Shown piece by piece: positions 1 to 4,790 of a stretch of DNA of 5,645 nucleotides (position 1 is its first letter; the number at the start of each line of letters is the position of its first letter). The position numbers and the translations under genes were made by a program. Origin of the DNA: Actinomycetes bacterium (GTDB lineage Bacteria > Actinomycetota > Actinomycetes > Actinomycetales > Cellulomonadaceae); the NCBI GenBank assembly GCA_023401045.1, contig JAEXEM010000316.1, positions 1-5,645 on the forward strand. Reading direction: 5' to 3'. The notes under the pieces are model-generated. The model made no database searches and was not told the origin of the DNA. It was given only the letters and a program-made list of their open reading frames with translations.

Positions 1-51
1 GGGCGGCCCGTCGCCGCGACGCCCGGCCGCGCCCTGCTGCACGCCGCCTGA
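1..51 (+). CDS. C-terminal end of an unidentified gene (possibly a PopR/ClgR-type regulator)
   Basis: Frame 1 reads sixteen codons ending ...GRALLHAA followed by TGA at 49-51; the rest of the gene lies left of the window. The piece is too short to assign by similarity. Two context clues suggest a ClgR/PopR-type activator. It converges on a clpP pair with only 19 bases between the two stop codons. Its last two residues are Ala-Ala, the kind of C-terminal degron by which Streptomyces PopR is handed to ClpP proteases. In Ala-rich, GC-rich coding DNA an Ala-Ala end is also easily met by chance, and an open frame of this length is not strong evidence of coding. Confidence 0.3.
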   Translation, partial: GRPVAATPGRALLHAA

Positions 52-70
52 CGGTCCCGCGTCGCCGGCG

Positions 71-670
71 TCAGCCCACCGCCGGCCGCGCCGCCACGAC
101 GTGGTCGACGATCCCGTACGCCACCGCCTGCTCCGCGGTGAGGACGAGGTCACGGTCGGTGTCCCGCCGCAGCGTCGCCACGTCACGCCCGGTGTGGAGC
201 GCCAGCACCTCCTCGAGCTGGGCGCGCACCCGCACCACCTCGTCGGCCGCGAGGATGAGGTCCGGGATCGTCCCCTCGCCCCGCACCGAGGGCTGGTGGA
301 GCAGGGCGCGACCGTGCGGCAGGATCGCCCGCTGCCCGGGAGCGCCCCCGGCCAGCAGCACCGCGGCGGACGACGCCGCCTGCCCGACGCACGTCGTGCC
401 GACCTCCGGGCGCACGTACTGCATCGCGTCGTAGACGGCGAGCATCGCGGACGTCGAGCCGCCGGGGGAGTTGACGTACAGCTGGATCGGCCGGTCGGGG
501 TGCTCCGCCTCGAGATGGAGCAGCTGGGCGACGAGGACGTTCGCCACCCCGTCGTCGATCTCCGTGCCGAGGTAGACGATCCGCTCGGACAGCAACCGGC
601 TGAACACGTCGACCGACCGCTCGACCGTGCCGGTGCGCTCGAGGACGTTCGGCACGAGGTACCCGCTCAC
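71..670 (-). CDS. clpP: ATP-dependent Clp protease proteolytic subunit, ClpP2-like (accessory)
   Basis: Serine peptidase subunit (MEROPS S14) that forms the barrel of a cytoplasmic Clp protease and degrades proteins unfolded by an AAA+ partner such as ClpX or ClpC. The 199-residue protein has Ser100 in GQAASSAA, His125 in LLHQPS and Asp174 in DTDRD. The Ser-His gap of 25 and His-Asp gap of 49 equal those of E. coli ClpP, so the triad looks intact. Early NSPGG and a DTDRD..LTAEQA..YGIVD end resemble mycobacterial ClpP2. It begins at YLVP, close to the mature ClpP2 N-terminus, so there is little or no propeptide. The GTG start overlaps the upstream clpP stop (GTGA, 667-670), indicating translational coupling; GGGGA sits a few bases before it. 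No clpX or tig is adjacent, so I infer a clpP4-type accessory copy rather than the housekeeping gene; the paralogue number is uncertain. Confidence 0.93.
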   Translation of the reverse strand: MSGYLVPNVLERTGTVERSVDVFSRLLSERIVYLGTEIDDGVANVLVAQLLHLEAEHPDRPIQLYVNSPGGSTSAMLAVYDAMQYVRPEVGTTCVGQAASSAAVLLAGGAPGQRAILPHGRALLHQPSVRGEGTIPDLILAADEVVRVRAQLEEVLALHTGRDVATLRRDTDRDLVLTAEQAVAYGIVDHVVAARPAVG

Positions 671-1275
671 GAGCCGATCCCCACCGTCGCGCGCCGACCA
701 TCCGGACGCAGGTCACCGAGGTCCGTGGCGACCGCGTCGACGAACCCGTAGTCGAGAGCCTCGGACGCGGTGAACCAGCGGTCGCGCAACGAGTCCTCGA
801 GCACCCGCTCGACCGGCTGTCCGGTGTGCTCGGCGACGAGCCCGAGCACGGTGTCGCGGGTGTGGCGCAGGTCCTCCGCCTGGAGCTCGACGTCGACCGC
901 CGTGCCGCCGATCCCCGACGAGCCCTGGTGGAGCAGCACCCGGGCGTGCGGCAGGGCGAACCGCTTGCCGCGGGTCCCGGCCGACAGCAGGAACTGTCCG
1001 GCGCTCGCGGCCATGCCGACGGCGACGGTCCGCACGTCGTTCGGGACGAGGCGCATGACGTCGTGGATGGCGAGCATCGCCGCGACGGACCCCCCGGGCG
1101 AGCTGATCCACAGCGTGATGTCCGCGCGCGGGTCCTCGTCGGCGAGCAGGACGAGCTGGTGGCAGAGCCTCGCGCCGAGCTGCTCGTCGAGCGCCGAGCC
1201 GAGGACGAGGACGCGGGAGTGGGAGAGGCGCTCGAGCAGGTCGTCGTCGAACGCGCGGGACGTGGTGGTCGTCAT
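667..1275 (-). CDS. clpP: ATP-dependent Clp protease proteolytic subunit, ClpP1-like (accessory)
   Basis: First gene of the clpP pair, 202 residues. Catalytic residues are Ser91 in GMAASAGQ, His116 in [10 protein letters not shown] and Asp165 in SLRDRWF, at the standard spacings of 25 and 49. The [14 protein letters not shown] and [17 protein letters not shown] segments resemble mycobacterial ClpP1. With the ClpP2-like partner it repeats the clpP1-clpP2 gene order, so a heteromeric two-ring peptidase is the likely product. Two departures stand out. Gly117-region reads HQGSSG instead of the usual HQP, at the handle. Leu163 occupies the place of the acidic residue that normally precedes Arg-Asp. 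The ATG at 1275 is chosen because similarity begins a few residues later and a -10-like hexamer lies six bases upstream; there is no Shine-Dalgarno and no propeptide. The reading frame stays open to 2145, but that part is antisense or out of frame to other genes. Confidence 0.93.
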   Translation of the reverse strand: MTTTTSRAFDDDLLERLSHSRVLVLGSALDEQLGARLCHQLVLLADEDPRADITLWISSPGGSVAAMLAIHDVMRLVPNDVRTVAVGMAASAGQFLLSAGTRGKRFALPHARVLLHQGSSGIGGTAVDVELQAEDLRHTRDTVLGLVAEHTGQPVERVLEDSLRDRWFTASEALDYGFVDAVATDLGDLRPDGRRATVGIGS

Positions 1276-1281
1276 GGCGCC

Positions 1282-1287
1282 AGCGTG
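1282..1287 (-). promoter_or_regulatory. Candidate -10 element of the clpP operon (leaderless)
   Basis: On the - strand CACGCT is followed by exactly six bases (GGCGCC) and then the clpP1-like ATG at 1275. This places +1 on the A of ATG. It keeps A at position 2 and T at position 6 of the TANNNT consensus. No recognisable -35 lies 17-18 bases upstream, which fits an activator-dependent promoter, and no Shine-Dalgarno precedes the ATG. Confidence 0.35.
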
Positions 1288-1312
1288 CGCCGTGCCCGCA
1301 CGCAGCGGGAGG

Positions 1313-1350
1313 CCGTGCTGCCGTCGGCGGATCCGCTCCCGGCAGCACGG
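1313..1350. promoter_or_regulatory. Interrupted palindrome upstream of clpP pair, PopR-like tandem operator
   Basis: Perfect 11-bp arms CCGTGCTGCCG (1313-1323) and CGGCAGCACGG (1340-1350) share their centre, 1331.5, with an inner 10-bp palindrome GCGGATCCGC (1327-1336). The element also divides into two abutting 6-3-6 sites. These are GCTGCC-GTC-GGCGGA (1317-1331) and TCCGCT-CCC-GGCAGC (1332-1346). From memory, PopR of Streptomyces binds tandem TCTGCC-3N-GGCAGA boxes before clpP3 clpP4; the sites match 10 and 9 of 12 positions. If transcription starts at 1275, the centre is at about -56 and the near edge abuts the -35 region, a position suited to activation. A terminator hairpin for the hydrolase gene is the alternative, but no T-run follows. 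Confidence 0.5.
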
Positions 1351-1373
1351 GCGGAGCCGTGCCGGCGGGCGCG

Positions 1374-2015
1374 TCAGGCGGTGGCGGTCGTCCGCGGGGT
1401 CAGGTGGTGCAGCGCGTCGAGCAGGACCCGGTTGAAGGCGACCGGTGCGTGCGCGTTGACGTCGTGGCCCGCACGCGGGACGACGCGCAGCCGCACGGCC
1501 GGGTTGCGGCGCAGGTACCGGCGCTCGTCGAGGCGCAGCGGGTCCCGCGCGCCGTTGACGACCCAGACCGGCAGCAGCAGGCGGCTCAGGTCGGCGAGCG
1601 GGGAGTACCCGGCGACGGCCGTGAGCATGTCCGTGACGACGTGCCACGTGCCCTGCCCGAGGCCCAGCGCGCGCGTCACGTGGTGCGCCGCGCGGCGGTA
1701 GAGGCCGACGGGCTTGCCGCGGATCTCCGTCGAGCAGCCGGCGAGGACGACACCCGCGACGCGCTCCTCGTGGCGGCCGGTGTACGCCAGGGCGGTGTAC
1801 CCGCCGAGCGAGAGCCCGACGAGCAGCGGCGGCTCGTCGCAGGCCGTGACGGCGTCGTCGATGGCCCCGAGCGCGCCCTCGAGCGTGAACCGCTCGCCGA
1901 CGCGGGTGCCGTGCCCGGGCAGGTCGATCGCCACGGCCCGGTGGCCCAGCCGGCGCAGGGCGGCGAGCTGGACGTCCCAGATCCGCGACGAGGTGCGCGT
2001 CCCGTGGACGAGCAC
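1374..2015 (-). CDS. Alpha/beta-fold hydrolase, substrate unknown
   Basis: A compact alpha/beta hydrolase, 213 residues from the GTG at 2015. The oxyanion-side VHGT motif is at residues 3-6, the strand-turn DLPGHG follows at 31-36, and the nucleophile elbow GLSLGG gives Ser69. The acid is probably Asp158 in NGARDPL and the catalytic base His184 in RAGHDVN. Residues about 95-145 form a small helical cap. No signal peptide is visible, so it is probably cytoplasmic. Esterase, lactonase and related activities are all possible; I cannot name a substrate. The start is unsure: GTG 2015 removes part of the first beta-strand, since the open frame continues upstream (...SPIATPIVLVHG) to a TAG at 2088-2090 without ATG, GTG or TTG. 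An ATC at 2028-2030 follows GAGGAG by six bases. It lies 98 bases before clpP with the palindrome between, so it is probably a separate unit. Confidence 0.85.
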   Translation of the reverse strand: MLVHGTRTSSRIWDVQLAALRRLGHRAVAIDLPGHGTRVGERFTLEGALGAIDDAVTACDEPPLLVGLSLGGYTALAYTGRHEERVAGVVLAGCSTEIRGKPVGLYRRAAHHVTRALGLGQGTWHVVTDMLTAVAGYSPLADLSRLLLPVWVVNGARDPLRLDERRYLRRNPAVRLRVVPRAGHDVNAHAPVAFNRVLLDALHHLTPRTTATA

Positions 2016-2084
2016 GATGGGGGTGGCGATGGGGGACTCCTCGGTGGTGCACGGCCGGTGGCCGCCGGTCAGGGGGTGGCTCGG

Positions 2085-2090
2085 ACGCTA
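2085..2090 (-). promoter_or_regulatory. Candidate -10 of the hydrolase gene
   Basis: TAGCGT on the - strand matches TANNNT, with predicted +1 near 2078. A 14-bp inverted repeat, CGGACC-TG-GGTCCG (2096-2109), lies just upstream in the spacer/-35 zone and could be an operator. No good -35 is seen. The implied leader is about 48-63 bases and includes GAGGAG at 2037-2042. Confidence 0.3.
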
Positions 2091-2139
2091 GCGGCCGGAC
2101 CTGGGTCCGCGACCGGGCGCCCCAGGACCTCCACGAGGC

Positions 2140-2166
2140 CCTCACACGGCGCCGTGCCGCGCGAGG
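2140..2166 (-). terminator. Hairpin directly after the fructosamine-kinase stop
   Basis: Read on the - strand, the 27 bases right after the TGA fold into an 11-pair stem with a five-base loop (ACGGC). Nine pairs are Watson-Crick and two are G-U. On the opposite strand the two wobbles become A-C mismatches, so the structure favours a - strand transcript. No U-run follows, which is common for high-GC actinobacterial terminators. The embedded perfect palindrome CACGGCGCCGTG (2145-2156) could instead be a protein site. Confidence 0.45.
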
Positions 2167-2940
2167 TCACCCCACGAGCGAGCGCAGCAGCCCGCGCGTC
2201 TGCCCGACGTACCCGCCGCCGAACAGCAGGGCGTGCACCGCCACCGGGTAGAGCTGGTGCAGCCCGGCCCGGTGCCGCCAGCCCCGACGCAGGGGGTGCT
2301 CCTGCTGGTAGGCGTCGAGCACATCGTCGAGGAACGGCAGCCCGAACAGCGCGAGCATCGCCAGGTCGGTCTCGCGGTGCCCGCCGTGCGCCGCCGGGTC
2401 GATGAGCGTGGCCCCGGCGGGCGTCCACACGACGTTGCCCTGCCACAGGTCGCCGTGCAGCCGGGCCGGCGGGTCGTCGTCGTCCCAGCGCCCGGCGCGC
2501 AGCTCGGCCGCGAGGCGCTCGAACGCGGCGTCGTCGTCAGGGGTGGTGAGCCCGGCACGTCGCATGGCCGCGGCCACGGGCTCGACGCGGCACGCGGCGA
2601 GGAACGCCCCCCACGTCGTGTACCGCCCGGCCCGCATGGGCAAGGGGTCGTCGAGCGGCCCGAACCAGCCGTCACCGTGCCAGCCCTCGGGCGGGGCACC
2701 GAATGCGTCCGCCCCCGCGTCGTGCGTGCGCGCCAGTGCGGCCCCGAAGGCCCGGGCGGCGGCGGCGTCCGGACGCACCGCCTCGAGACGCACGAGGTCG
2801 AGGTGGTCCTCCCCGACGTCGACCACCCCGACGACCGGGGCGCCGTCGGCGGCGGCCAGCCACCGCAGCCCGGCCGCCTCGCACGCGAAGAACCCCCGCG
2901 GAGCCCCGGTGCGCTGCTTGCGGTGCACGGCCGCCGTCAC
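2167..2940 (-). CDS. Fructosamine kinase family protein (short N-terminus)
   Basis: Member of the fructosamine-3-kinase / aminoglycoside phosphotransferase-like fold, 257 residues. The family phosphorylates sugar-lysine (ketosamine) adducts so that they fall apart, repairing glycated proteins; the bacterial substrate is often ribulosamine-like. Visible landmarks are the putative ATP lysine Lys8, GFFACEAAGLRWL with Glu21, catalytic loop HGDLWQGN (Asp164, Asn169), metal-binding Asp181 in LIDPAAHGG, GHRETDLAM at 187-195 and the C-terminal QLYPVAVHALLFGGGY. The first kinase strands and the glycine-rich loop present in E. coli YniA are missing: the protein begins almost at the lysine. The frame stays open upstream to 3291 but shows nothing kinase-like, so the short form looks genuine; I recall short actinobacterial relatives. 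The GTG start overlaps the Lrp-type stop by GTGA (2937-2940), implying coupled translation. Confidence 0.85.
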   Translation of the reverse strand: MTAAVHRKQRTGAPRGFFACEAAGLRWLAAADGAPVVGVVDVGEDHLDLVRLEAVRPDAAAARAFGAALARTHDAGADAFGAPPEGWHGDGWFGPLDDPLPMRAGRYTTWGAFLAACRVEPVAAAMRRAGLTTPDDDAAFERLAAELRAGRWDDDDPPARLHGDLWQGNVVWTPAGATLIDPAAHGGHRETDLAMLALFGLPFLDDVLDAYQQEHPLRRGWRHRAGLHQLYPVAVHALLFGGGYVGQTRGLLRSLVG

Positions 2941-3488
2941 GGCACCGCCGTCGCGGGCGCGTGCAGGTGCTCGAAGACGATGCTCGTCTGGGTGTGCGCG
3001 ACCTCGCTGCGGGTGCTGAGGTGCTCGACGACGAACGAGCGCAGCGCCTGCGAGTCCGCCACCGCGACGTGGACGAGCAGGTCCTCCGCGCCGCCGAGCA
3101 GGTAGACGTCGCGCACCTCCGGCCGTTCGGCGAGCGCGCGGGCGAAGTCGCCGAGCCTCGGCCGCGCACGTGCCTGCACCCGGACCGCGACGACGGCCTG
3201 CAGGTCGCGCCCCACGGCCGACGGGTCGACGACCGCCCGGAACCCGCGCAGCACGCCGCTCGCCCGCAGGGCCGCGACGCGTGCGTGGCACGTCGAGGGC
3301 GCGACCCCGACCCGTGCGGCCAGGTCCTTGTTCGACACCCGCCCGTCCCGCTCCAGCTCGCGCAGCAGCGCCCGGTCGACCTCGTCGACGACCGGCCGCT
3401 CCGAGGTGCCCGGGCCGAGCACGGCACTCGTCGCACCGGACGGCGGGGCTGCTGCTGGACGGGACGCCCTCGAAGGATCGTCGGACAT
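2937..3488 (-). CDS. Lrp/AsnC-family regulator, AldR-like
   Basis: DNA-binding feast/famine regulator of 183 residues. A disordered, Ala/Pro-rich extension (1-33) precedes the winged helix-turn-helix, which starts at VDEVDRALLREL. The HTH is NKDLAARVGVAPSTCHARV (53-71). A RAM/effector domain covers about 95-172, including the ligand-loop segment GGAEDLLVHVAV. These proteins form dimers to octamers and bind amino acids. Divergence from ald, with 103 bases between the ATGs, matches the mycobacterial Rv2779c (AldR)-ald layout, so alanine-responsive control of ald is the likely job (inference). The ATG at 3488 is supported by TACGAT exactly six bases upstream and by the lack of a Shine-Dalgarno; an internal GTG at codon 23 is an alternative. 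It is the first gene of an operon with the fructosamine kinase. Confidence 0.88.
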   Translation of the reverse strand: MSDDPSRASRPAAAPPSGATSAVLGPGTSERPVVDEVDRALLRELERDGRVSNKDLAARVGVAPSTCHARVAALRASGVLRGFRAVVDPSAVGRDLQAVVAVRVQARARPRLGDFARALAERPEVRDVYLLGGAEDLLVHVAVADSQALRSFVVEHLSTRSEVAHTQTSIVFEHLHAPATAVP

Positions 3489-3494
3489 GTCGGG

Positions 3495-3500
3495 ATCGTA
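3495..3500 (-). promoter_or_regulatory. -10 element of the aldR-like gene (leaderless)
   Basis: TACGAT on the - strand is a full TANNNT match. Six bases (CCCGAC) separate it from the ATG at 3488, so +1 would be the A of the start codon. There is no Shine-Dalgarno. A TTCGAA box (3511-3516) sits in the -10/-35 spacer, which would allow autoregulation. Confidence 0.5.
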
Positions 3501-3510
3501 CCGAACGACC

Positions 3511-3537
3511 TTCGAACCTCGTGCGTCACGCCTTCGA
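3511..3537. promoter_or_regulatory. Phased TTCGA boxes between aldR-like gene and ald
   Basis: CCTTCGAAC (3509-3517) and CCTTCGACA (3531-3539) are near repeats with TCGA centres 22 bp apart. A third, inverted copy lies inside the regulator's first codons (TCGA at 3470-3473), 42 bp from the first. Spacings of about two and four helical turns suit a multimeric Lrp-type protein wrapping DNA on one face. Binding by this regulator is inference. Confidence 0.35.
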
Positions 3538-3579
3538 CAACTTCAGACTCGGAGGGACGGCAGCAGCACCCCCGCGATC

Positions 3580-3584
3580 GGAGG
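3580..3584 (+). promoter_or_regulatory. Shine-Dalgarno of ald
   Basis: GGAGG with seven bases before the ATG at 3592 fixes the ald start. No TANNNT hexamer is present on the + strand upstream; CAGACT (3544-3549) is the best weak -10 candidate. That fits a promoter that needs an activator. Confidence 0.7.
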
Positions 3585-3591
3585 CTCCACG

Positions 3592-4704
3592 ATGCAGGTC
3601 GGCATCCCGCGCGAGACGAAGAACCACGAGTACCGCGTCGCGGTCACGCCTCCGGGGGTGCACCACCTCGTGAGCAACGGGCACGAGGTCCTCGTCGAGG
3701 CCGGTGCCGGGCTGGGCTCGGCGATCAGCGACGAGCAGTACGTCGCAGCAGGGGCGCGCATCGTCCCGACGGCCGCCGACGCCTGGGGCGCGCCGCTCGT
3801 CTGCAAGGTCAAGGAACCGATCGAGTCCGAGTACGGCTACCTGCGCGACGACCTCACCCTCTTCACCTACCTCCACCTCGCCAACGACCGACCGTGCACC
3901 GACGCGCTGCTCGCCGCCGGGACGACGTCCATCGGCTACGAGACGGTGCAGCTCCCCGACGGGTCGCTGCCGCTGCTCGCACCCATGAGCGAGGTCGCCG
4001 GACGGCTCGCCCCGCAGCTCGGCGCCTACCACCTGCTGCGCCCCGAGGGCGGTCGCGGGGTGCTCCTCGGCGGGGTCCCGGGCGTGGCCGGCGCCAAGGT
4101 CGTCGTCATCGGCGGGGGAGTCGTCGGGACGAACGCCGCGCTCATCGCGTCGGGCATGCGGGCCCAGGTCGTCGTGGTCGACCGCTCGCTGCCGCGACTG
4201 CGCCAGCTCGACGACCTCTTCGAGGGCCGGGTGCGGACCGTCGCGTCGACGCGGTGGTCGATCGAGCGCGAGCTGCTCGACGCCGACCTCGTCGTCGGTG
4301 CGGTGCTGCTGCCGGGCGCCCGCACACCACGGCTCGTCCCCAACGCCCTCGTCGCCCGCATGCAGGAGGGCTCCGTGCTCGTCGACGTGTCCGTCGACCA
4401 GGGCGGCTGCTTCGAGGACACCCGCCCGACGACGCACGACGAGCCGACGTTCCGCGTGCACGGGTCGGTCTTCTACTGCGTCGCCAACATGCCCGGTGCC
4501 ATGCCCGTCACCTCGACCCAGGCGCTCACCAACGCGACGCTGCCCTACCTGTCGGCGCTCGCGGACCAGGGCTGGCAGGGCGCCGTCGCCGCCGACCCGG
4601 CCCTGGCGGGCGGGCTCATGACCCACGACGGCCGGCTGCTCAACGCCGCCGTCGCCGAGGCGCACGGGTACGAGTGGACCGCGCCGGCGGGCGCGCACCT
4701 CTGA
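3592..4704 (+). CDS. ald: L-alanine dehydrogenase (NAD+)
   Basis: Catalyses L-alanine + NAD+ + H2O to pyruvate + NH4+ + NADH, reversibly, in the cytoplasm, normally as a hexamer. The length of 370 residues is within one of mycobacterial Ald (371). Substrate and catalytic residues are visible as Arg15 in HEYRVAV, Lys74 in CKVKEP, His95 in FTYLHLA and Asp269 in VSVDQGG; all but Arg15 are one lower than their M. tuberculosis equivalents. The Rossmann motif is GGGVVG (174-179), and Asp197 at the end of the next strand favours NAD+ over NADP+. The signatures [15 protein letters not shown] and [16 protein letters not shown] are typical. The ATG at 3592 begins the standard [10 protein letters not shown] start. 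It diverges from an Lrp/AsnC gene, its likely regulator. The frame runs open upstream to 3328, but that portion is antisense to the regulator and shows no similarity. Confidence 0.97.
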   Translation: MQVGIPRETKNHEYRVAVTPPGVHHLVSNGHEVLVEAGAGLGSAISDEQYVAAGARIVPTAADAWGAPLVCKVKEPIESEYGYLRDDLTLFTYLHLANDRPCTDALLAAGTTSIGYETVQLPDGSLPLLAPMSEVAGRLAPQLGAYHLLRPEGGRGVLLGGVPGVAGAKVVVIGGGVVGTNAALIASGMRAQVVVVDRSLPRLRQLDDLFEGRVRTVASTRWSIERELLDADLVVGAVLLPGARTPRLVPNALVARMQEGSVLVDVSVDQGGCFEDTRPTTHDEPTFRVHGSVFYCVANMPGAMPVTSTQALTNATLPYLSALADQGWQGAVAADPALAGGLMTHDGRLLNAAVAEAHGYEWTAPAGAHL

Positions 4705-4721
4705 CGGTCACGCGTTGCGCA

Positions 4722-4754
4722 CGACGGTCACCGGGCGCAGGTCGCGCGCCGTCG
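4722..4754 (+). terminator. Weak hairpin after ald
   Basis: CGACGG (4722-4727) pairs with CCGTCG (4749-4754), and GCGC (4735-4738) pairs with GCGC (4744-4747) around a five-base loop. An unpaired internal region separates the two stems and no T-run follows. It is the only candidate stop signal in the 86 bases between ald and dcp. Confidence 0.25.
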
Positions 4755-4778
4755 GCCCGTCCCGGTCCGGTCATCTGT

Positions 4779-4784
4779 GACGAT
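4779..4784 (+). promoter_or_regulatory. Candidate extended -10 of dcp (leaderless)
   Basis: GACGAT is preceded by TGT (an extended -10 arrangement) and followed by exactly six bases (GGACCC), then the ATG at 4791. This puts +1 on the start codon. The only purine-rich run, GGA, is three bases from the ATG, too close for a ribosome binding site. Confidence 0.4.
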
Positions 4785-4790
4785 GGACCC

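Noticed and set aside
49..73. Bidirectional terminator between the converging genes
   Set aside because: Only five pairs (TGACG/CGTCA, formed by the two stop codons) around a poorly paired interior, plus a short CGCCGGCG palindrome; too weak to call.
101..751. Long open frame on the + strand opposite the clpP genes
   Set aside because: Arg/His/Asp-rich translation with no family resemblance; antisense shadow of two clear ClpP genes. The same holds for other + strand frames at 770-3105.
1313..1350. Intrinsic terminator of the hydrolase gene
   Set aside because: The stem could fold, but it lacks a T-run, is symmetric on both strands, and its position and half-sites fit an operator better; kept as an alternative.
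1276..2145. Upstream continuation of the clpP1-like frame to 2145 (492 residues)
   Set aside because: Translation is Arg/Pro-rich, out of frame with the hydrolase it overlaps, and ClpP similarity starts just after the ATG at 1275.
2941..3291. N-terminal extension of the fructosamine kinase
   Set aside because: Open only because of high GC; it overlaps the HTH regulator in another frame and shows no kinase strands or glycine loop.
3328..3591. 88-codon extension of ald on the + strand
   Set aside because: Antisense to the aldR-like gene and its promoter; Ald homologues begin at [10 protein letters not shown], and GGAGG precedes the ATG at 3592.
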